Assembly (NCBI GenBank): GCA_029582165.1
Contig: CM055875.1
Location: forward strand, 31,182,644-31,246,643
From: Portulaca oleracea
Lineage: Eukaryota > Streptophyta > Magnoliopsida > Caryophyllales > Portulacaceae
Reading direction: 5' to 3'
Length of the DNA stretch: 64,000 bases
Shown: positions 1 through 11,800 of the stretch, in pieces
How positions within the stretch are numbered: the first letter of the stretch is position 1
How the letters are laid out: each line of letters opens with the position of its first letter
Notes under the pieces: model-generated
Database searches by the model: none
What the model was told of the DNA's origin: nothing
The model's input: only the letters and a program-made list of their open reading frames with translations
Translations under genes and position numbers: made by a program

Positions 1-717
1 TATGGTGGTGGTGTGGCGCGTGTGGCAGCCGGAAAAGACGCTGGTGATGGCTGGCAGTGGCCGGCGAGACAGAACAGTGAGGGAGGGTCGGGGAGGTGGA
101 GAGGAGAGAGAGGGAAAGAGCAAGAGAGTTTGAGAGTTTAAGAGTGAGTGGGTTATATTTGAAACTAAAACACTCACTCTCCTAATAATACTCAGATATA
201 TATCTTCATACTCACTTAAGCCCAAAGAAAGAAAGAACCCCCTCTCCCTCTTCCTCTTGATTCGGCCAGCCCATGGGCCAAAAATGGAGACAAACTTATT
301 AAATATAAACTTCCCTCTTGGGATTATATTTCCTAAAATTCCCAATTTATTTAACCTTAGTATACCGTAACATATAAAAAAAACATGGCAACCCAAATAA
401 ACATACTCGTACCCCTCCTCATAATTTTCATAATTATGCCCTAAATTAACTCGAGTAAAAGTAGGACCCGATATACCGGTCTTGGTAAATGAATTCATAA
501 ACAATAAGGATCACTATAAAAATTATCGGAAGAGATTTCTCAAGAAAGAAAATTAAACTGATTCGTTGACGATCGTTGCAATGTTCAAACCCTGCAAAAC
601 ATACACTAGGTTAGAAAAAAATGGAACATGCGCTTTAATTATTAGTGATTTATTCTTAACCTTGATTATTTAAACTAATAAATACGTATTAAGGGGTGAT
701 TTTCTTCGGGTTATTAC
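1..717 (-). mobile_element. Probable gypsy-type LTR, cut by the window edge
   Basis: Read on the minus strand, this stretch begins at 717 with TGTAATAACCC, a start typical of plant gypsy (Tekay/Del-like) LTRs. It continues through AT-rich sequence to a TATA-like ATATATAT near 200 and a CT-rich leader near 60-180, which looks like an LTR promoter followed by its transcribed leader. The sequence just beyond 717 is not purine-rich, so it is more likely a 5' LTR or a solo LTR than a 3' LTR. The left end lies outside the window, so no target duplication or primer site can be checked. An ordinary promoter of a minus-strand gene is the main alternative. Confidence 0.42.
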
Positions 718-887
718 AAACCTTAATCTAAATATGATTACTGAGGTAAATATGGCTAACATAGGCAAGCATTCTGGTTGGTGGTATGACACAGGCACCT
801 TTATTCATATTTGTTATGACATATCACAATTTAAGAACCATTCATAATTTAATATGACATTTTCAATGTCGTAGATTATTATTTTTT

Positions 888-1338
888 GGATTATTGGACG
901 ATAATACACTGAACTTTAGGGGTATTGGACAATAATGCACTGAAGTTTTTATTTGGACTCTAATACACTGAATTTTGAGGGTATTGAATAATAATGCACT
1001 CAGACCAATTCAGCTGGTGATTTTTCTATTTTTCTATTTTTTTAGGGTTTAGGATAATAATGTCCTACTTTGAGGTGCTGTTTTTCTATTTTTTTAGAAA
1101 ATTTTTTCCCGTGTAAGAAAAAACACATAAGTAGGGTGACTAATATATTTTTTTTGAAAAAAAATGACACGTCAAAGTAGGACGGTCACCGCGTCAACCA
1201 CCAGCTGAATTGATTTGAGTGTATTACTGTATTATTATCAAATACCCTCAAAGTTCAGTGTATTATAGTCCAAAAAAAAAGTTCAGTGCATTATTGTCCA
1301 ATACCCATAAAGTTTAGTGTATTATCATCAAAAAATCC
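888..1338. mobile_element. Foldback MITE with 9-bp target duplication, Mutator-like
   Basis: A 451-bp palindromic element. The left arm starts GGATTATTGGACGATAATAC and the right arm, read in reverse, starts GGATTTTTTGATGATAATAC. The two arms match for well over 100 bp. The arms are built from short degenerate monomers of the form GGGTATTGGACAATAATGCA. The 9-bp direct repeat TTATTTTTT flanks it at 879-887 and 1339-1347, which fits Mutator-like transposition. No transposase is present. Related copies lie at 9159-9541 and from about 43443. Confidence 0.8.
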
Positions 1339-1446
1339 TTATTTTTTTTGTGAAACAAAATAGCCTTTATATTCAAACTAGGTTTAAAACATCTGTTATT
1401 ACCACCCCAAAAGAATCTGTTACATGAAATTGCGAAGCATAATGCA

Positions 1447-2312
1447 GAGATAATTACATCTACCCTACCTGATATATGTGTAGCGCTGGCAAAAATTCCG
1501 GGTCCGGGTAAATCCGGGTCGGACAAATTCGGACAACGTCAAAATTCGGACGAGAAATTCATATCCGGACCGGTTTTATTTCGGGTCAAACCGGGTCGGA
1601 CAATTCGGACGAAGCTAAAATCAGGTTCGGACAATAGAAAAAAGAGAAATTTTATGTCCGAATATTCGGTCAATTCGGACAATATAAAAATTCGGACAAA
1701 AAATTTATGTCCAGCCCCGGTTTTTCCGGGTCGGACAATTCGGGTAATCCGGGTCGGACAAAATTTTGCCAGCTCTACATATGTGGTAATAATTTTTGTA
1801 CACCCGACATTTGAGAAATAATTTTCACTCTACCTGACATTTAAGTGATCGTAAATTTAAACCACCTAGGATATATTATAATGGTTTTTTGTGGGATTTC
1901 CCGGCAAGTATTAAAAAAAATGAATAGGAAATGACATGTTTACCCTTACTATTAATTCATAGTATTTTAAATTAAAAACAAAATTACCTATTTACCCTTA
2001 TAGAAGACGACAGTGAGAAGAGTGGAGTGATATATTTCTTTTTTAGATCGACAATCTTTTCCCCTTTTCCCACACAAAACAATTGAAGGGTCAGTATTGT
2101 CATTTCAATCGCAATCTTAAGGGCAATTTGGTACTTTCACATAATTATATAGGGGTAGTATTGTATTTTTATATTTCTGATGACAAGTTACCGGAATTTG
2201 ACACAAAAAAACACTTTCACTAAATGTCAGGTAGGGTGAAAATTATTTTTCAAATGTCAGGTGTGCAAAAATTATTACCATATATGTCAAGTAGGGTAAA
2301 TGTAATTATCTC
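1447..2312. mobile_element. Inverted-repeat MITE split by a nested insertion
   Basis: The termini are inverted copies of GAGATAATTACAT followed by TACCCTAC. The direct repeat GCATAATGCA lies outside at 1437-1446 and 2313-2322, a 10-bp target duplication close to the 9-11 bp of Mutator-like elements. The inner arms carry repeated units resembling ACCTGACATTT. The left arm is interrupted by a younger element at 1480-1778; removing that insert restores the match between the arms. No coding capacity was seen. Confidence 0.72.
1480..1778. mobile_element. Nested small MITE rich in GGGTCGGACAA
   Basis: A 299-bp element inside the left arm of the MITE at 1447-2312. The ends are inverted copies of GTAGCGCTGGCAAAA and GTAGAGCTGGCAAAA (one mismatch). 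ATATGT occurs directly on both sides (1474-1479, 1779-1784) as a probable target duplication. The interior is made of short TTCGGACAA and CCGGGTCGGACAA motifs in both orientations. It is non-coding. Its ends resemble those of the element at 25620-26119. Confidence 0.68.
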
Positions 2313-2434
2313 GCATAATGCAGGTAGGTAGGTAGTAATGTGCACACATGTTTGAGCCTCAGAATTATCCCAGGCAAGGGGATAAAAAAAAAAGAAAAAG
2401 ATTTGATCGAAACATCATAAAAGCAAAAGCATAT

Positions 2435-2458
2435 CGCTAGAAGGAGGGCTTGAACCTC

Positions 2459-2491
<33 letters not shown>

Positions 2492-2508
2492 AACTGAGCT
2501 ATTCCAGC
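2435..2508 (-). tRNA. tRNA-Asn (anticodon GUU)
   Basis: On the minus strand the 74-nt sequence folds as a standard cloverleaf. The acceptor arm GCTGGAA pairs with TTCTAGC (one G-U pair) and is followed by discriminator G. The D-arm contains TAGCTCAGTTGG (A box), the anticodon loop is CTGTTAA with GTT, and the T-arm contains GGTTCAAGCCC (B box). There is no intron and CCA is not encoded, as expected for a nuclear plant gene. A run of four T (plus strand 2425-2428) just past the 3' end can terminate RNA polymerase III. It points away from GCN1, whose start codon is about 300 bp away. Confidence 0.97.
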
Positions 2509-2656
2509 TTCGTGTTATCGTTTCCGACAATCAATATTTGATACTAATTGTTCATATTATCATATTAGCAGCTGCATGTAGTGTTCAGTTCTCTCTCCGT
2601 CAGGGCAGCAGTAAAGCAGTAGCACTAGCAAGCAAGCAGCTGCAGCTGATCCCCTA

Positions 2657-2664
2657 AAACCCTA
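2657..2664 (+). promoter_or_regulatory. Telo-box in the GCN1 leader/proximal promoter
   Basis: AAACCCTA lies about 150 bp upstream of the GCN1 start codon inside a CT-rich stretch (2590-2800) that looks like a plant 5' UTR. Telo-boxes are common in promoters of plant translation-machinery genes, so the motif fits GCN1's role. I see no convincing TATA box, and the transcription start is not determined. Part of the upstream region is shared with the divergent tRNA-Asn gene. Confidence 0.45.
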
Positions 2665-2810
2665 AAATAAAAATCAAACCCTCCATTTCCATTTCCATTT
2701 CTATCCTCCATTTTTCTCTCTTTCTCCTCCATCGCCACATTCTTTCACCGCCCATTGCCGCCATTGTTCTATATCTCACCTCACCTTCTGGATCCTCCTA
2801 ACCCTATTCA

Positions 2811-5800
2811 ATGGCGGACTCGTTACAGCGACTGAGTTCACTCAGCGAGTCCGTCACTACCTCCTCTACCAAGCTCCGCATTCGGATCTTCCGTCAAGAT
2901 GTACCCGCAATTCTTAGTAGTTCAGGTCATCATCATCTTTCTTTCACTGTTCAACAACCGGGAAAAATCTCATTATTTTTAAAGTTCCCTGGATATTGAG
3001 TTCGAACTCTGATTTGTCGTACTTATGTTGAAATAATCATGTATCGTTTTCTTTTCACGTGTGATGAATTGAGAATTTGAACCTGATGCTGTGGACGAAT
3101 TAGAAATCTGATAAATTGAATGTAATGGATTGTTTGCTGAGATGATGGAAAATTTGAAGCAGAGCAATGAGGATGATTACCATTTTTGGAACATTTATGT
3201 AAATTTGATGGTTAATTGAGCTATCTGTATACAAAAGTAGATACACTTCTTTGCCAGATAAAATATTGAAAACATGTATGCATGATATCTTGTTTGCTTT
3301 CCCACTAAATTTTATTAAGTATGCTGCTTGTCTGAACGTTCCTTGTTTGAGGCTATAGATATGTATTGGCAGTAGGATACTGGATTGTATTTGGTGTGTT
3401 GAATTAATTCTTATCTAAAGATTGTAGCTTGGTGGAGGAAGGCTCTGCTGTGTATGGATGTTTTGCATTTTGTGTCTACTTGAAGCTAGATGAGGTGACC
3501 GTCTTTGGTAGTTGTGGTGATATCTTCTATTTTGTTTGTGGTTCTCAACTAGTGTGAGGAGGAATAACATGCACTAGTTATCAGGGAAAACATAACGTAT
3601 TTGTATGGAGAAGGGGGAGGTCAATGTTCACTATCACGGATTGGTCTAATGGATGACAGAGTTCAAGTGTTTATCCTTCTCACCATCAGCTAAAGGATTT
3701 GCTTTCTGATACTGTGGATGTTAGCTTATTGCGATTTTTGGCCATGGGTGTATTATGTTGCCAATGCGTGCAAGTTTTGCGGAGTGATTTCATTTTCCGA
3801 GGGGCTTATTCTCTGGTTAATATGGTAGGATTCTCAGGCACCTTTCTTCTACTGGTGCCGAGTTACTGAGGTGAAATGCCCACCCATCCCTATGCTTAGC
3901 TACTGTTAAGATCCCAGAGCTGGGGTACTGATTATATTTAAATTGGTCTGTAGTGGTACCTTAATAATCAGGTCAGGTGTGCGGAGTAATCTAGTGTAAT
4001 ATAATATTTAGGCTTTATGTTATCTATATGTGGTCTATTAGCCTCACAGTTACACATGTGATTTCTTATAAGTGTCATCAGTGTTGGTACTTCTTGTGAA
4101 AGGATGTTTGGAAAATACTTATGAAGGCATATGTGAGATTCCTTAAAACTGTGCACATTCTATCCAGAATACGATACAGTAATCTTCACACCTAGAGCCC
4201 AACAACACATTGAACTGTGTTTTTGGTTTTGGGGGTTGATGTGAAGACCTCTAAAAAATATATAACCCCCCCCCTCCCCGAGAAATAAGTAAAAAAATGA
4301 ATTTTTGTTCTAGAATGAAATCTTATTGGAACTGTCCATATCCGGTTCATCCTTCGAAACCATATCACATCCCAAATCTGATGAAATAGGATGAATTGAG
4401 ACGGTATTTTGTAAATACGTAATTATCTTGAATATATTAACCATTTCTTTATTTTCCGATCTCCTGGAAGGGGCAAAAGAAACATCTTGTTGTTTCTTCA
4501 ACAATTTCTGATCTCTAGTGGACCTCTCAGTAGGACTTGAACCCAGATGAAGTTCCGACCATCTGCCGGAGAAAAAAGAACGAATGGATCTTGTAGGATT
4601 CTCAAGAAGTTCTTCGATTTCTTCCGGAAGCGGATGAATAATCATCTGCTTCTCACATTCCGTGAATAGCCGAGACATTGAGGAATTTCCAGAGGCATTT
4701 CGGGACTCGGTCTGATTCTATCTCTGTTCCTTACTTTCCGCTGGGAATGTTTGAGGAGGAGATTTTTGCCCATATCTAAACTTCTTATGGGGCTGATTGC
4801 TTCAAATCATTTGCTTCCTATATAACAGTTGCAACCATAGGAATTTGTACATATCTTTCTTTTTGTACCTTCTATTCCCCACCATCATGAAGTTGGTACC
4901 ATCTTTTGTACCTTCTATTCCCTGTCATCATGAAGTCTTTGATCTGAATTCAATCTATCAAGCCTGAAATAAATGACAACGAATGGTACTGCTGCAGTGG
5001 TGCCCCTCTAAGATTGGTGATTTGGTTTTTGAGTTTAACTTCCCTCCCTCCCTCCCTCTCTGAGTGTGTGTGTGTGTGTGGGTATGGGTCTTGGTGTGTG
5101 GGTAGCTGGGTGTATCGCAGCACATAAAAGCTGATCCAAACTTATGTGATGATCGTAACTATTATGGAAGAGAAGTCAAGAAAAAGAACTGGGGGATAGT
5201 CAATAAATATTTGATTTCTGGGAGGATTTGCTTTTATTATTGAAGTCTCCTTTTAATTAGATCATTAAGGAAAACTTGTGTTGGAGTCTTCATTTTATAG
5301 TATTCCACACAAAAAGGGAAGAATATTGAGAGCCGTTCTTTTTCCCTATTTCCTTGGTTGGAAGACATTAATTCCTTTGTGTCAAATTTTAGAAGCCCTT
5401 AATACAGAAGAAAAAACCAGTGAGCTAGCTCATTTTGACCCGCTGAGAACGTTTTGCATGTGCCATTGCTATTCTACAGAAAAAGGTCTTATTATTTTTT
5501 TTCTTGGAAGGACTTTTGGTGGTAGCTGGAATGGTAAACATGGATGTTTGTCATATAGAAATTCTGGCATGCCCTTTAACAAAATTGTTCGTCACATTTT
5601 GATCCTTGATAGGCTGGTGGAGGTTAGAGGTAATATTGATAGTCTGATTTTGAACCTTGACAACCAGGTTGCCAATTATTGCTTGTTTTGTTAGACTATG
5701 GTGAATCATACCCAAATACCCTTCATCGATTCACGATATTTGATTGTTATTTATTTCTAGAAACTTGGATAGTCCAGAATGGATTTTGATATATATGATG

Positions 5801-8800
5801 GGCTCTAATGTCAATCGGACAAAAATTCATTCCTACTTTATAATCTTTTGTGGCCATGATTTTCATGGTGTGTAGAAGTTGAGTTTGAAAGTCTTAGATG
5901 CTTTTCATCAATTCTTTGCGGGCAAGGGGGTTCCCATATACATTTGATATTGAATTTTAGTTTTCATCGTTTTATCTGATGAATGATTTACCCGATTTTC
6001 AATTGTTAGTGTGCTGAGACTTCTGTGAAGATTGCATAATTTTGATGCTAGAATTTTTGTGTATGTACAGAATTTGACTACATTTATGGTTTATTTTCAC
6101 CTTGTAAATCATGCCATGATCATTGAAATATCTATTTAGATGAATCTAGCTGTATTGCCTTTTATTGTTTGTTTTGAGTTTAGATTGTGACTAATATATT
6201 TATTTTGTAATCTTGTCCTTGTGGAAATCCTGCACATGAGTACATTTGAGTCACATTTGTATATGGATTGTTTGTGCTAACTATTGTGGTTCATTTCCTT
6301 CTGGAACTTAGTTTGAGTTTCTTACTTTGTATTTCTATCTAAGTGAAGTTGTAAGCATGAGTGGGTTGATTCTGTCTTTTGTTTGCTGGTGATGTATCTG
6401 TATTATGTCATGCTTCTTACCAGGATATATGCTATTTATAAAATTTCAGGTCTTGACATCAAATATTCTAACATTTTCTTTTCCAAATGTTCAAACAAAT
6501 GACTTATATGTGCCTGAAGTGCGTCACTGTTGCTGATTGTACATAATGCCTTGCAGATATGTCTGGTGAGCTTGCTGCTGTATTGGTGGATATGATTTTT
6601 AAAACATTATATATCTATGATGATCTTCGATCGAGGAAAGCTGTGGACGACGTTATTCTAAGCGCTCTTGGGGAGGTTACATTCTTGAAAACTTTTGCGG
6701 CTTCCCTAGTCCAGTTAATGGAAAGGCAGCAAAAATGTCATTCAGATGTAGGATCCTACAGGCTTCTGAAATGGTCCATATTCCTGTTGATTGGGAGCAA
6801 GTTTCCTTCGATATCAAAGAATGCTGTGTCAAGAGTTATTGCAGCACAGGCATCACTACTACATATTGTTTTCAAAGCTTCTTTTCGGGAGAGAAGAGCT
6901 ACTCAGCGATTGTTTTTTAGATTATTTTCTAAGGTTGTTCAACATGTTCTTGCCCTTGTTAGCTTATTTTATTTGTCGCCTTGTAATTCCTTTTTGTTCT
7001 GCTACTGATAATGTAAGCAAATTCTTCTTTTATGAGATAGCGTGGTAACTTTGTTTTCGTTTGTACAATATTCAGTCGCAGGATATGTACAAAATTTACA
7101 TTGAAGAGTTGAAAGATGCAAGGATACCCTACAAAGAATATCCTGATTTTATATGGTTGTTGCTAGAATTTTCGAAGAAGGATCCTTCCTTTGCACTGTA
7201 TAAGGTTTGGGCCCAGTCATCTTCTTGTAATATATGTTATCTTTGTGTGATGATTTCAATTGTACTAAAAGACTTTTTTTGGGAGTATTTGCAGTCAGTG
7301 TTCCTTGATTTATATGTGAAAGTTGTTTTGAATGCAAGAGAGAAACCAGCAAAGAGCCTCAGTGAAGCCTTTCGTCCACTTTTCTCCTGTCTAACACATG
7401 AAGAATTTGGAAATGTTGTGGTTCCTTCTTGTGTTAAGATGTTGAAACGTAATCCTGAAATTGCCTTGGAACTGGTTGAGATTCTTCTGAAAGCAGTAAG
7501 TATTGATTTAAGTAAATATACAATGGAAATCCTTCCGGTGGTTCTATCCCAAGCACGTCATGCTGATGAAGGAAGAAGGCTTGGAGCTTTGGCAATTGTA
7601 CGATGTTTGAGTGAAAAATCAAGTAATCCAGATCTTGTTGAGTCAATGTTTAACACTATAAAAACTTTAATTGGAGGTAAGATCTTACTCTTATGTGGTT
7701 CCATAATGGATTTTGATAGATGGTTTTGCTTTAGTTTCTTCATTTTACATTTTCTTGTGCTCGGGGCATCTAAATCAGATAAGAATGTTAAGTTTTTATG
7801 TATGTATGCATTTATTTATTTAGACATTGAAAGCATTTTCTATCGACAGGCTCTGAAGGAAGATTGCAGTTTCCTTACCAGAGAGTTGGCATGTTCAGTG
7901 CTCTGCAGGAATTGTCTAATGCTCCAGGGGGAAAATCTTTGTGCAACCTGTCCTCTTCATTATGTGATTTTCTCTTGTCTTGTTACAAGGGTGAAGGTAA
8001 TGCATAGCTGCACTAACTTAAAAGTTGTCTTTCCCTGATGTATATATACTTACATGTCATGTGGACAGTTTGTTTTCTTGCATGGTGCTAGTTGAGCATA
8101 TCCTATTATCCTGTTTCTTTTTTCTATCAAAAAGAAAAAAAATACATACATGTTATATGTGCTGTTTAAAGTGAGGGTGTCTAGCTCACAATTAGGCCCT
8201 TGGTTGGGTTGTTTTCATGTTTATGTCAAAATTGATCCAGTTGAGAAAGGATCGGCCTGGAATTGACCTTTTTAACATATTAGTTGAAAATCCATGACCT
8301 GTGCCAGTGTATGGTACAAAAGATCTGGGAAACCACATGTACAGTATACTTGATAAATATATTTATGACTGTTTATGTTAATAGGTGGCAAGGGACATCT
8401 TCAGTTAAATGCATACTTCTTAAACATGAAATAAATGTAACCCGTATACCCTTGTTATCCTAGGTTTTGTTCAAAGAGGGACATCCGAAATAACAAGCTA
8501 TAGATTGAAGGGAACTTTTTTTTTTTTCCGACATGTAATCTAAGGCCTTAACCTCTTAACCTCTCTACATTATCCACAAAATCCAAAATAGTCAGCTCTT
8601 TACCATGATGAAAACCTTGACATCAACTTCACAATGTTCTCAAAAATTAAAGTTGGAAATCCTTAATGTTCCATTCTTTCTTGGAAAATAAGATGTAAGG
8701 AAAATTTTGTCCGTCTTCTCACTAATCTAGTATAAAAAGTTAATTATTTTCCTGGAGTCCCTCAGTTCATTTTCTCCCTCTCCCGTGATTCCTCCTATTT

Positions 8801-11800
8801 AGCCTACTATATTTTCTAACTTTCAAATTTGGAAGGAAAATATTGTTGATTAAATCAACCAAAATTTTCCTTGATGTTTTCTGCCTACCGCTCATTGTTC
8901 CCATTTTCTTGAAGTGAAATGAAAAAAATAAGTCAATTTTGAAAACTATCCTTTCCATCTTATTTTCTAAGAACCAAACAAAGCTTAAGCGTTCCACCCG
9001 TGTCCCCAGAAATCCTGGTATTTTTGTTATTCTTCCTTTGATCTAGTAGATTTTGTGGATAGTTAGCATTTTGGATACGCATAGCCTTTTCTTGGATGCT
9101 TTTGGGGATAGTCTGCATATTGGATATGCATAGAGTTTTGTTGGATGCTTTCTTTGAAGGATTTTTTGGATTGTAATATACCCACCTTTTGGGGTATTGG
9201 ATTGTAATAATGCACCTTTACTATTGGATACTAATATACCGACCTTTATACCTAGATGATTTTAATGTACTTACCATAACTTAATTGGTGGTGAACTAGT
9301 TTGAAGGATAATGTGGTAGGCGGTGGAAACTTCCCGAGACCCATAAGGAACCTATACAAGCCCACTTAAATTATCCTTGAAACCGGTTTAAGGCATGGTA
9401 AGTACATTAAAATCACCTAGGTATAAAGGTTGGTATGTTAGTATCCAATAATAAAGGTTGGTATGTTAGTATCCAACAATAAAGGTGGGTATATTATGAT
9501 CCAATACCCCAAAAAATGGGTATATTATGATCCAAAATTCCTTCTTTGAATCCAACAGTTATTGTTGAATATGCACCGCCTATTGTTATTCTTCCCTTGA
9601 TAGTTTTTCTATTTTCTATATTGGCCCCTTTCTTCTCACGTTATATAAGGTCAATGATTGATAAAGAATACTTTATTATGGAAATTCTGAAATTATGATA
9701 ACCTATAGTTTGGTTCTTTACTTGCTTCAATATAATCCATGTACCTATCTGTCTCTGTTCCTCTCCCATCCTTTATTTATTTATTTAGTTTTGGTGAGGG
9801 CCTTCATTCCTTATCTTGCTGGGTATGCTTTTCCAGGAAATGAGGAGGTAAAGCTTGCGATCTTGTCGGCACTTTCTTCTTGGGCATCACGGTTTGCGGA
9901 TTCTGTCCAACCAAATGTGGTGTCCTTTTTTTCTTCTGGGCTGAAAGAGAAGGAAGCTCTTAGAAGAGGTCATCTTCGATGCCTGAGGGAGATATGCAAA
10001 AATTCTGATGCCACTTTACAGGTGATGTGTAGACTACCAAATTCTTCCTATTTTGTGGCTGGTTTGAATATTTAGTCCCCTCAGTAGTTCTTTCACTGGA
10101 TCTCGTAATCTTCCTGTGTACATGGGTGACACTGACACCCCTTTGGTGTCTATGTAATGCATTATGTTGATTACGTTAAAAAAAAATAATCTTAATTTTC
10201 CCTTGTATTTCAGGTGTCATCTTTGCTGGCTCCCCTGATTCAGATAGTGAAAACAGGATTCACTAAATCCATTCAGCGTATGGATAGTGTCTATGCATTA
10301 CTATTGGTTTCCAGGATTGCTGCTGTTGACATCAAAGCAGGTAATCCTAAATTGTAATATCTACCCCCCCCCCCCCCCAAATAAAAAAACATAGAATTTT
10401 ACCGGAAATGATTTGGTGTTTTCTGTTGTTTCTTTTCTTTTGTGTAAATGGGAAGTTTAGCTCTTCCTCTTTTGATGTGGTAGATTTTGTGGAAAGTTTG
10501 TCTTATGGTTGTACATAACTTTGTATGGTGCTAGCTGAGCATCAACTCCTTTTTTCTTCCGTTTATTAATATATATCTTTTTCCTATACAAAAAGATTTG
10601 CTGTTTGCTGTTTGTGTCATGCTCTGTTATTTGGAATTTCATATGTTCTAAAGGTTTTTTTCCCCTTATTTTATTATTATTTTTTTACAGAGGAGGCTGT
10701 TGCAAGTGAGAAGATCTGGTCTTTAGTAGCTCAAAACGAGCCATCATTGGTTCCTGTTTCCATGGTATACCCCCCTTCCAGAGTAGTACATTCTAAATGA
10801 TTAATTAACAGTATGTGCTTCAGTTATCTTTCCTCAAGAGTTCTTAATGTACAAGTAAATGACTGTTTGAGTTTTGAATATGGTTTAATCACTGCTGTTT
10901 TACCCCATGCCAAAAATTACTCAAAAAGGACCTTTTTTGTGAAATAGATAATGTGTCAAGTTAATGTGGAGGATCTCCATGTCCTCAGAAGGGGCATACT
11001 TAGTAGACCCAATACACAAGGATAAGTTCAGCTCTGCAGTATGGGCCTGTATGGCAACTACTAGAACCTGGTACATGTGAAATTTTTTTTCAGTTTGTCA
11101 TTGAATGATGACAACTAATGTTTGGAAAGACTAGCAAAATCCGTCACTAAAATGAGCATGAGCATACAATGATGTGCTGAGACACACATAATCTGTGGCA
11201 AATTGTTCACTTCATCACCAGCAATGTTATGAGAACTGGACTATTTTGTCCAACTCAGTACTGGTGAAGGGTTGTACTGGAGAGACCCTTCAACCTGTTT
11301 ATAGTTTGAGCGTGTCAAACACTGGTTAAACTGGAGAAACTGTTGGTATAACTAGCAGCATGTGGAAGCCCGTGGTTATTAGTTTGTTAAACCTGATGAT
11401 GGAGCATCGGACTCGGACTTGGCTAAATCTAGTTGCCAGCCATGGCTACAGTGACATGAACAACAACCACATTTGCATATAGAGAAACAAGGATGATAGT
11501 GAAAAGGAAAACCATATAGTTTCACAGAGGGAGTCAAGATCGAATTGTTAAAATAGGAAAACCATTAATAGTGTATGTGCAACCACTATATAGAGGGGGG
11601 GGGGGGATCTCCACAGCAAAGAGAGCAAGAGCGACATGGTTTGATTTTCTCCTCTCAATTCGCTAGGCTTGCTGGAATATGAATGAAGACATAAAGTAAA
11701 TGGGAAGACTCCATAAAGTAGTCTTTCACAAAGTGAGCCTGCCACCTTGGGACAGTCGTTTTGATTCCGCCTTGCTAATTGCTTCTTGCACCTTTCCACA

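Noticed and set aside
4310..4678. A functional minus-strand gene in intron 1
   Set aside because: It is a short internal piece of plastid ycf2 with stops at its borders, so it is not a nuclear gene.
7677..7849. Continuation of the exon 4 frame into intron 4
   Set aside because: The frame stays open by chance. The conserved [13 protein letters not shown] sequence requires splicing from 7676 to 7850.
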